Assembly (NCBI GenBank): GCA_009837885.1
Contig: VXSP01000040.1
Coordinates: forward strand, 144,313 to 208,312
Length of the DNA: 64,000 nt
Origin: Holophagales bacterium
GTDB lineage: Bacteria > Acidobacteriota > Thermoanaerobaculia > Multivoradales > Multivoraceae
Reading direction: 5' to 3'
Shown piece after piece: positions 45,004 to 54,307 of this stretch. Below the pieces are notes generated by a model, which saw only the letters and a program-made list of their open reading frames with translations, made no database searches and was not told the origin of the DNA. Position 1 is the first letter of the stretch, and every line of letters starts with the position of its first letter. Position numbers and translations under genes: made by a program.

Positions 45004-45033
45004 GCCCAGGAGCTGCGCCGCAGGCTCCTGGGC
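45004..45033 (+). terminator. Hairpin after the symporter, within a family 2 repeat remnant
   Basis: A perfect 10-bp stem (45004-45013 with 45024-45033) and 10-nt loop begins 4 bp after the symporter stop. No T-tract. The 3' part of this intergenic stretch (45034-45085) is the reverse-oriented family 2 repeat, so the hairpin may be repeat-derived as much as a terminator. Confidence 0.5.
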
Positions 45034-45107
45034 GAGGACGGGATGGGCCGAAACACCGAGTCCGCGAGGGGCTTCGGGGCGGTAGTATCCGCCACCGGAG
45101 GAACGTC

Positions 45108-45698
45108 ATGCCGAGGATTGCGGAGGACGCGATGGACGTCCTGTTCCGGGACGCCCGCAGCCAGAACAGGTGGTTGCCGCGCGAGGTGCCACGGGAAACC
45201 CTGCGGGAGCTCCACGACCTGATGAAGTGGGGACCGACGAGCGCCAACTGCTGGCCGCAGCGGGTTGTCTTTGCGGTCACCGCGGAGGCGAAGGAGCGGC
45301 TGGCTTCGATCGCCATGCCGGGCAATCAGGACAAGATCCGGCAGGCCCCCGCGACCGCGATACTGGGCTACGACCTGGCGTTCTTCGACAGGATGGACGT
45401 GCTCTTCGCCCACAACCCGGGCATGGCCGAGATGTTCCGCAACAACGCGGAGCTCGCCGAGGTGACGGCCTTCCGGAATGCGACCCTGCAGGGCGCCTAC
45501 TTCATGCTGGCCGCCCGCTCTCTCGGCCTCGACTGCGGCCCGATGTCGGGGTTCGACAACTTGAAGTGCGACGAGCTCTTCTTCGCCGGCACGACGGTGC
45601 GCTCGAACTTCCTCTGCTCAATCGGCTACGGCGATTCCGAGGGCCTGTTCGGGCGCCTGCCACGGCCGGAGTTCGAGGACGTGTGCCGCGTGGAGTAG
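45108..45698 (+). CDS. rutE: Nitroreductase-family protein, malonic semialdehyde reductase-like (RutE type)
   Basis: 196 aa, the usual RutE length, from the ATG at 45108 with CGGAGGAA. Motifs: LFRDARSQNRWLPREVP, MKWGPTSANCWPQRVVFAV, LQGAYFMLAARSLGLDCGPMSGFD and a C-terminal NFLCSIGYGD. These are FMN-binding and family signatures of the RutE/HadB-like subgroup. RutE reduces malonic semialdehyde to 3-hydroxypropionate in pyrimidine breakdown. No other rut gene is present, so the physiological substrate may differ. The product is cytoplasmic. Confidence 0.85.
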   Translation: MPRIAEDAMDVLFRDARSQNRWLPREVPRETLRELHDLMKWGPTSANCWPQRVVFAVTAEAKERLASIAMPGNQDKIRQAPATAILGYDLAFFDRMDVLFAHNPGMAEMFRNNAELAEVTAFRNATLQGAYFMLAARSLGLDCGPMSGFDNLKCDELFFAGTTVRSNFLCSIGYGDSEGLFGRLPRPEFEDVCRVE

Positions 45699-45702
45699 CT
45701 GA

Positions 45703-47145
45703 TCAGCGGCGCCAGAAGGCGGGCAGGAGAAGCGCGGTCACGGCGACGATCTCCAGGCGGCCGAGCCACATCAGGACGATCAGCAGCAGCTTCTCCCAGC
45801 CGGCGAAGAAGGCGTAGTCGAGTGACGGACCGGCGGCTCCCATCGCCGGACCCACGTTCGACAGGCAGGCGAGTGAAGTCGACAGGGACGTCACCATGTC
45901 GTTGCCCGCGATGGCGAGGGTGGCGGCGACGCCCAGCCACAGGAAGGCGAAGAGCGTCATGAAGCCGCCGAGGCTCCGCGCCACCTGGTCGCTGATCGTC
46001 CGCTTGCCGACCCAGAGCGCCAGGACCCGGCGGGGGTTGAACATGAGATGGACCTCGCGCAGCGCCATCTTCAGCGTCATGACGAGCCGGCCGACCTTGA
46101 TGCCGCCCGCGGTCGAACCGGCGCAGCCGCCGACGAACATGGCGAGCAGCAGCAGGGTGCGCGACGTGTCGCTCCACGAGTCGTAGTCCCTGGTGGTGTA
46201 GCCGGTCGTCGTCATCAGGGAAACGGAGTTGAACGCGGCCTCCCGGAGCGCCTCCAGCAGCGGCAGTTCCGTGCTGCGCCAGCGGTCCAGGGTGACCAGC
46301 GCCACCAGCACGGCGGCGATCGAGGCATAGGCGCGAAACTCGACGTCCTTGTAGAGCTGGCTGGGTCGTGACCGGACCGCGAAGATCAGGGAGAAGTTGA
46401 TGCCCGCGATCAGCATGAAGACGATGATCGTCCACTCGATGAAGGCGGAGTCGAAGGCGGCGACGCTCGCGTTGTAAGGGGCGAAGCCGCCGATCGAGAC
46501 GGTCGTGAAGGCGTAGCAGAAGGCCTCGTACTGGGTGGCGCCGCCGGCGAGCAGCAGCAGGATGAGGACGATGGTCAGGCCGACATAGATGCGCCACAGC
46601 ACGGTCGCCGTCTTCTGCACCTGGGGCTGGAACATGTCCTGGGTCGGCCCCGGCACCTCCAGGCGGTAGAGCAGGCGGGCGCCCGGTCCCAGGCTAGGGA
46701 AGAGGGCGACGAACAGGAGCAGGATGCCCATGCCGCCCAGCCACTGGGTGAGGCCGCGCCAGAGCAGGATGCTGGGGCTCAGCAGCTCGATGTCGGTCAG
46801 GATCGAGGCGCCCGTGGTCGTGAACCCGGAGGCGGACTCGAACAGGGCGGAGGCCGGGTCCGCGATCTCGCCGCTCAACAGGTACGGGAGGGCGCCGAAG
46901 AAGGAGGCCAGGATGTAGGCGCCGACGACCACCAGGGTCGCCTCGCGCCGGTAGATCTTCTCGTGCGGCTTGCCCCACCAGTGGGCGGCCGCACCGGCCA
47001 GTGCGCAGACGATCAACGATCCAGCGAGGGCCGTCGCCGGCCGCTGTTCGCCGTGCCAGAGAGCGAACGAGAAGGGGATCAACTGCGCCGCAGCGAGCAG
47101 CAGGAGGAGCCGCCCGACCAGACCGGAGACGGCGCGCAGGTTCAT
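45703..47145 (-). CDS. trkH: TrkH-family potassium uptake membrane subunit
   Basis: 480 aa, ATG at 47145. The four selectivity-filter repeats are visible: SGFTTTGASIL, TVSIGGFAPYN, MTTTGYTTRDYDSW and LSNVGPAMGAAG. About ten hydrophobic helices. TrkH conducts K+ with the NAD-binding TrkA regulatory ring. No trkA lies in the window, so its partner must be elsewhere. The stop is 5 bp from the convergent nitroreductase. Confidence 0.9.
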   Translation of the reverse strand: MNLRAVSGLVGRLLLLLAAAQLIPFSFALWHGEQRPATALAGSLIVCALAGAAAHWWGKPHEKIYRREATLVVVGAYILASFFGALPYLLSGEIADPASALFESASGFTTTGASILTDIELLSPSILLWRGLTQWLGGMGILLLFVALFPSLGPGARLLYRLEVPGPTQDMFQPQVQKTATVLWRIYVGLTIVLILLLLAGGATQYEAFCYAFTTVSIGGFAPYNASVAAFDSAFIEWTIIVFMLIAGINFSLIFAVRSRPSQLYKDVEFRAYASIAAVLVALVTLDRWRSTELPLLEALREAAFNSVSLMTTTGYTTRDYDSWSDTSRTLLLLAMFVGGCAGSTAGGIKVGRLVMTLKMALREVHLMFNPRRVLALWVGKRTISDQVARSLGGFMTLFAFLWLGVAATLAIAGNDMVTSLSTSLACLSNVGPAMGAAGPSLDYAFFAGWEKLLLIVLMWLGRLEIVAVTALLLPAFWRR

Positions 47146-47164
47146 CCGGCTTCCAGGTGGCCGG

Positions 47165-49192
47165 CTATGGGGCCGCGGCGACGGCCGCGGCCCGGGGAAG
47201 CGCCAGGGCCAGCAGCTCTCCCTCGAAGTCCGTGCCGCTGAGCGCCATCACGATGTACTGGCGTCCATCGTGCAGGTAGGTCATCGGCGCGCCGCTGACG
47301 CCGGCCGGCAGCTCCGTTTCCCAGACGACCTCGCCGGTTGCCTTGTCGTAGGCCCTGAACTTGCGGCTGCCGGAGCCCTCGGGCTGGACGACCATGGCAT
47401 CCGAGCCGTCGGCCAGGAACACCAGGGTCTTCGTGACCAGCGCCGACACGCGGCCCTGCTGTCCCAGCGGTGGCAGGTCGAGGTGGGCGAGAGCGGGGTG
47501 ATCGCGCGGTCCATCCCCGTTGGGGACCATCCACAGGTGTTCACCCGTGTCGAGATCGATCGCGGTCAGGCGGCCATAGGGCGGCTTCGTGATCGGCAGG
47601 CCGTTGGGCAAGGTCGCCCAGTCGTAGCCGTCGGCCTCGCTCAGGTCGACCCGGTATCGCAGGTTGGAGCGCGCGGGGTCGGGGGGCGGGCGCAGGCCCA
47701 GGATGGCCGGCACGGTGACCGACGGCAGATAGAGAACGTTGGTCTCCGGATCGAGCGCGGCGCCGTTCCAGTTGGTGCCGCCGACTGCCCCGGGTACCTG
47801 GATCGTGGGCAGGGCGTCGGGGCCGTCCATCAGGGTGGGCGGCTGGAAGATCGGGCCGATCCGGTACTGCGAGACGTACTCGATTGCCATGGCGCGCAGT
47901 TCCGGCGTGAAGTCGATCAGATCGTCGATGGCCAGTCCCTGGAGGTCGTAGGGGAGAGGCCAGGTCGGGTGCGGCTGGGTCGGCCAGGCCCGCTCGCCCG
48001 GCACCTCGGAAGCCGGCACCGGTAGCTCGACGATCGGCCAGACCGGCTCGCCGGTCTCCCGATCGAAGACGTAGAGGAACGCCTGCTTGGAAGGTTGGGC
48101 CAGCGCCTTGATGGGTTTGCCGTCGACGACGATGTCCGCGAGCACGGGGGCCGCGGGGAAGTCGTAGTCCCAAAGACCGTGATGCACGGCCTGGAAGTGC
48201 CAGCGTCGCTCGCCGGTCCCGGCGTCGAGAGCGAGGATCGACTCGGCGAACAGGCCCTTGCCCGGGCGGTGGCCGCCATACCAGTCGTTGCTCGGGGTGC
48301 TCGTTGCCGCGTAGGCGATCTTGAGTTCCTGGTCGCAACTGATCCAGGTCCAGACGTTGGCGGCGCCGGCCTCGGCCGCCTCGGGGCTGTCCCAGGTGTC
48401 GAATCCGAACTCGCCCGGCTCCGGGATGATGTTGAACCGCCAGCGCAGGACTCCCGAGCGCGAGTCGTAGCCCCTGATCATCCCCGGCGGATTCCTCCGT
48501 CGCGACCACGCATCGGCCGTCGACTCGCCGACCACGATCACGTCGCCGCACACGACGGGCGCCGAGGTCCAGAAGTACTGGCGGCGCGTCAGGCCGCTCC
48601 CGACATCGAGCATGTCGGCGCGTCCGCCATCGCCGAAGTCAGGGTCGAGTGTGCCGGTGTCCGCGTCGAGGGCGGTCAGGCGGCCGTTGCCGGTGAAGAA
48701 GAGCCGGCGCCTCTCGCCGTCGTTCCAGGTCACGCCGCCGCGGACGGAGCCGCGGCCCATGTTCCGTGGTTGCTCGTCCTCGAACGGATCGTAGGTCCAC
48801 AGGATCTCGCCGCTGGCGGGGTCGAGCGCCGCCGCGCCCAGGCCGGTCGCGACCAGCACCCGTCCGTCGCGCATCATCGGCGTGTTCTGAAACACGAAGG
48901 GCGGAATCACCCCTTGGTGGCGAGCGGCGATGCCGTAGTCGATCGACTTCCAGCGCCAGGCGACCTCGAGCTGATGCACGTTGTCGCGGTCGATCTGGTC
49001 CAGTGGCGAGTACTTGCTGCTCCGGCTGTCCGCGGCGTAGTTGTGCCACTCACCGGAGGGCTGGGGCTTGGTGGCGCTTGCTGAGGCCGGTCTCAGGTTC
49101 GCGGCTGTCTGGGCGTGGGCCGCAGCCGCGAGTCCGGCCGCGGTCAGGGCAGCGGCGCCGAGGCGCCGGCGGATTTCGGAGCGCCGGATCAT
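47165..49192 (-). CDS. PQQ-dependent dehydrogenase-like quinoprotein 1
   Basis: 675 aa with signal peptide (AAALTAAGLAAAAHA). The PQQ beta-propeller start SGEWHNYAADSRSSKYSPLDQIDRDNVHQLEVAW is followed by repeated propeller blades (LVATGLGAAALDPASGEILW, LTALDADTGTLDP, VFDRETGEPVW, LTAIDLDTGEHLW). The type is glucose/quinate-dehydrogenase-like, but the usual membrane domain is absent, so it is a soluble periplasmic member. The substrate is unknown and no pqq biosynthesis genes are nearby. It begins 3 bp after the stop of the alpha/beta hydrolase and is likely co-transcribed. Confidence 0.85.
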   Translation of the reverse strand: MIRRSEIRRRLGAAALTAAGLAAAAHAQTAANLRPASASATKPQPSGEWHNYAADSRSSKYSPLDQIDRDNVHQLEVAWRWKSIDYGIAARHQGVIPPFVFQNTPMMRDGRVLVATGLGAAALDPASGEILWTYDPFEDEQPRNMGRGSVRGGVTWNDGERRRLFFTGNGRLTALDADTGTLDPDFGDGGRADMLDVGSGLTRRQYFWTSAPVVCGDVIVVGESTADAWSRRRNPPGMIRGYDSRSGVLRWRFNIIPEPGEFGFDTWDSPEAAEAGAANVWTWISCDQELKIAYAATSTPSNDWYGGHRPGKGLFAESILALDAGTGERRWHFQAVHHGLWDYDFPAAPVLADIVVDGKPIKALAQPSKQAFLYVFDRETGEPVWPIVELPVPASEVPGERAWPTQPHPTWPLPYDLQGLAIDDLIDFTPELRAMAIEYVSQYRIGPIFQPPTLMDGPDALPTIQVPGAVGGTNWNGAALDPETNVLYLPSVTVPAILGLRPPPDPARSNLRYRVDLSEADGYDWATLPNGLPITKPPYGRLTAIDLDTGEHLWMVPNGDGPRDHPALAHLDLPPLGQQGRVSALVTKTLVFLADGSDAMVVQPEGSGSRKFRAYDKATGEVVWETELPAGVSGAPMTYLHDGRQYIVMALSGTDFEGELLALALPRAAAVAAAP

Positions 49193-49195
49193 CCG

Positions 49196-50362
49196 TTAGC
49201 GGGCGCCGTCGGGTTCCGCCTGTCCGCTCTCGGGCGGTGCGTCGTCTTCCTCGCCGCCGGTCGTGTCTTCAGAGGCCGCGGTGGCGCGGGCTTCGGCCTC
49301 GAGCTGTTCCTTGATCTCGTTGACCGCTGCCGGGAGACGCTGGTTGGCGAGGGCCCGGCTGAGCGACTCGCGCCAGGTCAGGCGCTCGCCCGGCGTGCCG
49401 TCGGGGTTCGGCTTCGGCTCGAGCCACTCGAGGGAATAGAGAAAGCCGTCCATGCGCGAGACGGTGTCCTCGTACCACTTGTTCTTCTCCTCGCCCTCGC
49501 CGCGGCCGAAGTTGAAGAAACCGTGGCCCTGGTCGTGGTAGCTGACGAAGTCGCATCGGTTCCTGTAGTTCCTCAAGCCGAGGCAAAACCGGTTCGCTGT
49601 GCTGTGAGGCACTGTCTCGTCGGCCTGACCGTGGAAGAGGATGGTGGGCGGCAGATCCTCCCGCAGGTGGTGGTAGGGGGACATCGACTCGGGCGGCGCC
49701 CCGAAGCGCTCGGTGAGCGCCACGAAACGCTCCCGCTCCTCTTCCGTCGGCATTGGATCGCCATCGACGGGAGCGAGAACGGTCGCCGGGTTGAACAGGA
49801 CCAGGGCGTTGGGCACGGGGCTCACGCCGTCGGGATCGGAGTCGTGGCCCGGCAGGATGGCCGTCGCGGCGGCCAGGTGGCCACCCGCCGAGCCTCCGCC
49901 GGCGGCGATGCGGTCGGGGTCGATGCCGAGCCGGTCCGCGCTCGCGCGCAGCCAGCGGACCGCGCTCTTGGCGTCCTTGACGCATTCATCCGCCGTTACA
50001 CCATGCCGGCTGGCCACCCGGTAGTCGGCGACCGCGGCGACCATGCCCCGTTCCGCGATGTACCGGCAATGCGGCAGGAACTGCTGCGGGGAACCCGCAC
50101 GCCAGCCACCGCCGAAGAAGAAGACAATCGCGGGCCGCTGATCGTCCGCCGTGTGACCCTCGGGGTTGCAGAGGTACATCCTGAGCTCGACATCGCCGAC
50201 CGTCCGGTAGACCTCGGAGGTTGTACCCTCCATCTCCGGTGGGTAGGGCCGCTGCGCCTCGAGGGAGTCGGGGTCGACGGCCAGCAGCAGGGTCATCGCG
50301 GCTAGCGCGGTAGCGATGCCCGGCAGGCATCGGTTGGGACGGATGATTCGCGGACGGGTCAT
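49196..50362 (-). CDS. Secreted alpha/beta hydrolase (BD-FAE/esterase-like)
   Basis: 388 aa from the ATG at 50362 with AGAGG upstream. Signal peptide, then the alpha/beta-hydrolase core: AIVFFFGGGW (oxyanion hole, HGGG-like with F for H), IAAGGGSAGGHLAAAT (catalytic Ser in GGSAGG), FHGQADETVPHS (Asp), YHDQGHGFFNFG (His). The family includes lipases, carboxylesterases and feruloyl esterases. The acidic C-terminal tail (DTTGGEEDDAPPESG) is probably disordered. It is the first gene of a pair with the quinoprotein. Substrate not inferable. Confidence 0.85.
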   Translation of the reverse strand: MTRPRIIRPNRCLPGIATALAAMTLLLAVDPDSLEAQRPYPPEMEGTTSEVYRTVGDVELRMYLCNPEGHTADDQRPAIVFFFGGGWRAGSPQQFLPHCRYIAERGMVAAVADYRVASRHGVTADECVKDAKSAVRWLRASADRLGIDPDRIAAGGGSAGGHLAAATAILPGHDSDPDGVSPVPNALVLFNPATVLAPVDGDPMPTEEERERFVALTERFGAPPESMSPYHHLREDLPPTILFHGQADETVPHSTANRFCLGLRNYRNRCDFVSYHDQGHGFFNFGRGEGEEKNKWYEDTVSRMDGFLYSLEWLEPKPNPDGTPGERLTWRESLSRALANQRLPAAVNEIKEQLEAEARATAASEDTTGGEEDDAPPESGQAEPDGAR

Positions 50363-50402
50363 CGGCACCTCTTGGGAAGAGAACTAGCGGAGTCTACTTC
50401 CG

Positions 50403-51797
50403 CTAGCGGGCCGTTTCGCGGACGCCTTCCGTTGCCTCCCCGTCGTCGACGCTCTCGTCCATGCCGCCGCGGATCCAGACAAGGCGATACACGTCGCGTG
50501 GCCGCAGTCCGGCCTCCAGGACCTGACGGACCAGGTTCGGGGAACCTGGACGGGCAACGAAGGCGCCGCGCTCGAGGAAGGCGAAGACGCGCTCGCGATC
50601 CCTGCAAGCCTTGTCCTGCTCATCGCAGCCGAAGTCGTTGCCGTCCGTGTCGAGCAGGAAGAGGAGCGGATCCGGCGACACGAACCTGCCGTCGAGGCTG
50701 CGGTACGCGCGCCAGAGATCGAGGGAGGGGATCGTCCAGCCGTCTCCGGATTCCGCGAAGCCGACCGTCTCGACGACGGGACCGTCCGGCACGGCGGTGA
50801 TGACGGCCGGGAACGGATCGAAGACCCGGCGCGAGAGTTCCTGCAGCGTGAAGGCGTCGTCGTCGGGGACCTCGAAGATCTCCAACAGCGGCGCGCCGGC
50901 GTCCACGATCCGCTCGACCAGTTCGATCTCGAGGTCGCGGAGAGCAGGCTGGCCCGCCGCCGGCTGCTCGTCGGGCGTGGGCGGCGCTGTTGACGGCGCC
51001 CCGGACGGCGTCAGCTCCCGCGGCGGCGCCACTAGCCTCGATTCGGGCAGTTCATCGCCGTCGGCGGCGCCGAACAGAGCTTGCAGGCACTCGAAGCGGC
51101 GGCCCGGGTTCTCGTCCATGTAGCGCCACAGCGCCGCCACGCGTCGCTGGTACCGGGCGGCATCGGCGGCGAAGCCGCGCAGGCCGCGCTCGACAGTGTC
51201 GAACTCGCCGGTCGTGGCCTGCGTTCCGCCGTCGGACACGAACTCCAGGGAGACTGTTTGCGGTGGCGGCTTCCGCTCGTCGGGCAGGCGCCGCTCGTTG
51301 TCCCAGACGACGAGCGATGGACGGATCGGTGTGTTGGCGAAGAACTCCTGGAGCTCGGCATCCGGGTTCCCGACCAGCGCCCAGCGGCGGTAGCTGGTCA
51401 GCTCTCTGCCTGCACGCTCCCACTCGGCGCCGTCGGCGAGGGGCTCGTAGAGGCTGTCGAACCGCAGATGCCAGGCGTCGTATCCGTTCATCAACGCCTC
51501 GGTCCGATCGTTCAACCGGCGCTCGATCAGTGCGTTTCCCTCGGGGACCTTGTGGCGGCGGATCGAAACCTCAGCCTCCAGCTTCACGTAGCCGCCGGTA
51601 TCGGGCGGCTCGACCACATCGCCCCCGGAGGGCTCCAGATCGTCCGCCGACGGCGGGAAGAACTCGAGGTGCAGGGTCTCCGCGACCGGGTCGTCGGTGC
51701 AGCCGGCCAGCGCGATAGCGAGCACCGCCGTGATCGCTCCAGGGAGGGCGCGACGGGTCGCTGCTCCAGGCGCGAGGGACGGGCGGCTGGCGACCAT
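50403..51797 (-). CDS. Putative lipoprotein of unknown function
   Basis: 464 aa from the ATG at 51797. Signal peptide with lipobox LAGC (ITAVLAIALAGCTDD) indicates a lipoprotein. An acidic, Pro-rich linker follows. The middle part contains NGYDAWHLRFDSLYEPLADGAEWERAGRELTSYRRWALV and an alpha/beta region FVSDGGTQATTGEFDT. The C-terminal region VFAFLERGAFVARPGSPNLVRQVLEAGLRPRDVYRLVWIRGG looks folded. No known domain is recognised. Two Cys pairs (ECL, CDEQDKAC) may form disulfides. Single gene, divergent from matB. Confidence 0.65.
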   Translation of the reverse strand: MVASRPSLAPGAATRRALPGAITAVLAIALAGCTDDPVAETLHLEFFPPSADDLEPSGGDVVEPPDTGGYVKLEAEVSIRRHKVPEGNALIERRLNDRTEALMNGYDAWHLRFDSLYEPLADGAEWERAGRELTSYRRWALVGNPDAELQEFFANTPIRPSLVVWDNERRLPDERKPPPQTVSLEFVSDGGTQATTGEFDTVERGLRGFAADAARYQRRVAALWRYMDENPGRRFECLQALFGAADGDELPESRLVAPPRELTPSGAPSTAPPTPDEQPAAGQPALRDLEIELVERIVDAGAPLLEIFEVPDDDAFTLQELSRRVFDPFPAVITAVPDGPVVETVGFAESGDGWTIPSLDLWRAYRSLDGRFVSPDPLLFLLDTDGNDFGCDEQDKACRDRERVFAFLERGAFVARPGSPNLVRQVLEAGLRPRDVYRLVWIRGGMDESVDDGEATEGVRETAR

Positions 51798-51856
51798 GGT
51801 CCTAGTTTGCAACACGCGTAGGATCGACCGTCTTCCCGCGGACTCGCATCGAACCG

Positions 51857-53356
51857 ATGAACCTGTACGCCCTGCTCCACGAGCGATTCGAGGGGGCCCT
51901 CGATTGTCCGAGTCTGGTGCCGCACGGCGCCTTGGACGGAACGGGAGACTCGGCGTGGACGTATCGGGATCTGGATGTCGCGTCGGCCCGATTGGCCGGG
52001 GCGCTCCGTCGGAGCGGCGTTGAGCCTGGCGACCGGGTGCTCGTTCAGATCCCGAAGTCGGCCGAGGCGGTGGCTCTCTACCTGGGCGTACTCCGCTGCG
52101 GCGGGGTCTACGTGCCGCTGAACACCGCCTACACCGAGCGGGAGGTGGCCTTCTTCGTGGCAGACGCGTCGCCACGCGTCGTCGTCCGCGGCGCGGCTGG
52201 CGTCGGCGAGCCGGGCGCCGGGGAAGGGCCGCGCGCGATCGGCATCGACGCGTTGTGGCGGGAGGCCGGCTCCTTCGATCCCGATCCGACGATCGAAGCC
52301 CGCGACGGCGACGACCTCGCCGCGATCTGCTACACGTCGGGCACCACGGGGCGCTCCAAGGGCGCGATGATCACGCACCGGAACCTGACCTCGAACGCGC
52401 TGGCGCTGCACCGGATCTGGGGCTTCGAGCCCGGTGACGTACTGCTTCACGCGTTGCCGATCTTCCATGTCCACGGGCTGTTCGTGGCGCTCCACACGGC
52501 GTTCCTGAACGCCTCGAAGGTGCTCTTCCTGCCGCGGTTCGACGCCTCGGAGGTGCGCCGGCTGCTGCCGGAGGCAACGGTGCTGATGGGCGTGCCGACG
52601 TTCTACTCGCGGCTGCTGGCGGAGCCTGGTTTCGGCAGCGCGGACTGCGAGACCATCCGGCTGTTCGTCTCCGGCTCGGCGCCTTTGACGGAAGCCGTCT
52701 GGGGCGACTTCGAGGCCCGGACCGGTCACCGGATCCTGGAACGCTACGGCATGACGGAGGCTGGCATGATCACCTCGAACCCGCTCGATGGAGAGCGCGT
52801 GGCCGGGACGGTCGGTTTTCCACTGCCGGACGTCGAGGTCCGGGCGGTGGGTGAGGACGGCGCCGAGGTACCGGCAGGCGAGGTTGGCACCCTGGAGATC
52901 CGCGGTCCGAACCTGTTCGCCGGTTACTGGGGCTTGCCGGACAAGACGGCAGCGGAGATGCGCGGCGATGGCTTCTTCGTCACCGGCGACCTCGCGAGTG
53001 TCGACGGCGAGGGGCGGGTGACCCTGGTTGGCCGCGACAAGGACCTGATCATCGCCGGGGGCTTCAACGTCTATCCCAAGGAGGTCGAGGACCGGCTCGA
53101 CGAGATAGCGGGCGTAGCGGAGTCGGCCGTGATCGGCGCGCCGCACGCCGACCTGGGCGAAGGCGTGGTCGCCGTGCTTGTCGCCGAAGGGGCGCGGGTC
53201 GAAAGCGATACGCTGCGCGCCGCGCTCGGTGCGGGGCTCGCAAGCTACAAGCATCCCCGCCGGTTCTTCTGGGTCGACGAACTGCCGCGCAACGCGATGG
53301 GGAAGGTGCAGAAGAACATCCTGCGAGAGCGGTACCGCGACGCATACGACGAATGA
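51857..53356 (+). CDS. matB: Malonyl/methylmalonyl-CoA synthetase-like acyl-CoA ligase
   Basis: 499 aa, ATG start. AMP-binding motifs: ICYTSGTTGRSKGAMITHRN (P-loop), LERYGMTEAGM (A5), GDLASVDGEGRVTLVGRDKDLII (A8) and the catalytic Lys in RNAMGKVQKN. The HALPIFHVHGLFVALHTAFL segment is characteristic of MatB-like malonyl-CoA synthetases, though carboxylate specificity cannot be proven here. It activates a small carboxylic acid to its CoA ester. It lies 13 bp before an SDR gene and is probably co-transcribed with it. Confidence 0.8.
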   Translation: MNLYALLHERFEGALDCPSLVPHGALDGTGDSAWTYRDLDVASARLAGALRRSGVEPGDRVLVQIPKSAEAVALYLGVLRCGGVYVPLNTAYTEREVAFFVADASPRVVVRGAAGVGEPGAGEGPRAIGIDALWREAGSFDPDPTIEARDGDDLAAICYTSGTTGRSKGAMITHRNLTSNALALHRIWGFEPGDVLLHALPIFHVHGLFVALHTAFLNASKVLFLPRFDASEVRRLLPEATVLMGVPTFYSRLLAEPGFGSADCETIRLFVSGSAPLTEAVWGDFEARTGHRILERYGMTEAGMITSNPLDGERVAGTVGFPLPDVEVRAVGEDGAEVPAGEVGTLEIRGPNLFAGYWGLPDKTAAEMRGDGFFVTGDLASVDGEGRVTLVGRDKDLIIAGGFNVYPKEVEDRLDEIAGVAESAVIGAPHADLGEGVVAVLVAEGARVESDTLRAALGAGLASYKHPRRFFWVDELPRNAMGKVQKNILRERYRDAYDE

Positions 53357-53369
53357 AGGAGAAGGCTCA

Positions 53370-54227
53370 ATGACGCAGACTGACAGGAAGCTCGAAGGCA
53401 AGGTCGCCCTGGTCACCGGAGCGAGCCGCGGCATCGGCAAGGCAATCGCCGAGCTGTTCGCCGAGCACGGCGCCCGGGTCGTCTGCACGGCGCGGACGCT
53501 GTCCGAGGGCGGGCACTACCTGGGCGGCTCGCTCGAGACGACGATCGAGGAGATCCGGGCCGCCGCCGGCGACGCCACCGCGTTCGCCTGTGACGTCTCC
53601 GAGTACGAGAACTGCGAGCGCCTGGTGAACGAGGTGCGCGACGCCCTCGGACCGATCGACGTGCTGATCAACAACGCCGCCCTGACCTACTTCATCCCGG
53701 TCGTCGATTTCCCGATCAACAAGTGGCACCGCTCGACCGCGGTCAACTTCCACGCGCCGTTCTATCTCTCGAAGCTCGTGCTGCCCGGGATGATCGAGCG
53801 TGGCGCGGGCAGCATCGTCAACGTCTCCTCGGGCGCGGCGATCGGCCCCGGCCGCGGCCCTTACAAGGGCCCGCAGTTCGCGGGCGGCTCGCTGTACGGC
53901 GCCGAGAAGGCGGCCCTGGAGCGCTTCACCCAGGGCCTCGCCTCCGAGGTGTACGAGCACGGTGTCTCGGTGACCTGCTACAGCCCGTCCCAGATCGTCC
54001 CCACGCCTGGGGTCGTCCACCACCGGCTGATGGAAGGACGCGACCCGAACGAGGCGGAAACCGTCGAGATCATGGCCCAGGCGGCCCTGCTGCTCGCCAC
54101 CGAGCCGCTCGACCGGGTCACCGGCCGGGTCACCTACAGCCAGGCGATCCTGGAGGAGTTCGGCTGGATCGAGAAGGGGCGCGGACTGGGCACGGAGCGA
54201 CAGGGCTCCGGCTACAGCATGATCTGA
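53370..54227 (+). CDS. Short-chain dehydrogenase/reductase
   Basis: 285 aa from the ATG at 53370 with GAAGGAGAAGG; the frame extends upstream only inside matB. Classical SDR motifs: cofactor TGASRGIGKAI (TGxxxGIG), NNAA (LINNAALTYF), catalytic Ser in NVSSGAAIG and YGAEKAA (YxxxK). The 15-residue spacing between the Ser region and the Tyr includes an insertion (GRGPYKGPQFAGG). An NAD(P)-dependent oxidoreductase is certain; the substrate is not. Paired with the acyl-CoA ligase. Confidence 0.85.
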   Translation: MTQTDRKLEGKVALVTGASRGIGKAIAELFAEHGARVVCTARTLSEGGHYLGGSLETTIEEIRAAAGDATAFACDVSEYENCERLVNEVRDALGPIDVLINNAALTYFIPVVDFPINKWHRSTAVNFHAPFYLSKLVLPGMIERGAGSIVNVSSGAAIGPGRGPYKGPQFAGGSLYGAEKAALERFTQGLASEVYEHGVSVTCYSPSQIVPTPGVVHHRLMEGRDPNEAETVEIMAQAALLLATEPLDRVTGRVTYSQAILEEFGWIEKGRGLGTERQGSGYSMI

Positions 54228-54270
54228 CTGGTGGAGCGAGGCCCTTGGCCTCGCGCGTTTCGTTCAGAAA

Positions 54271-54299
54271 GCCGACGAGGACGTCGGCGCACCCGGTTT
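54271..54299 (+). repeat. REP-like element, family 1, copy 4
   Basis: Hairpin GCCGACG, loop AGGA, CGTCGGC (54271-54288), then GCACCCGGTTT. Relative to copy 1 the stem has a compensatory G-C to A-T pair change. It lies between two convergent genes (54227 and 54308). Confidence 0.75.
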
Positions 54300-54307
54300 G
54301 ACCGGCG

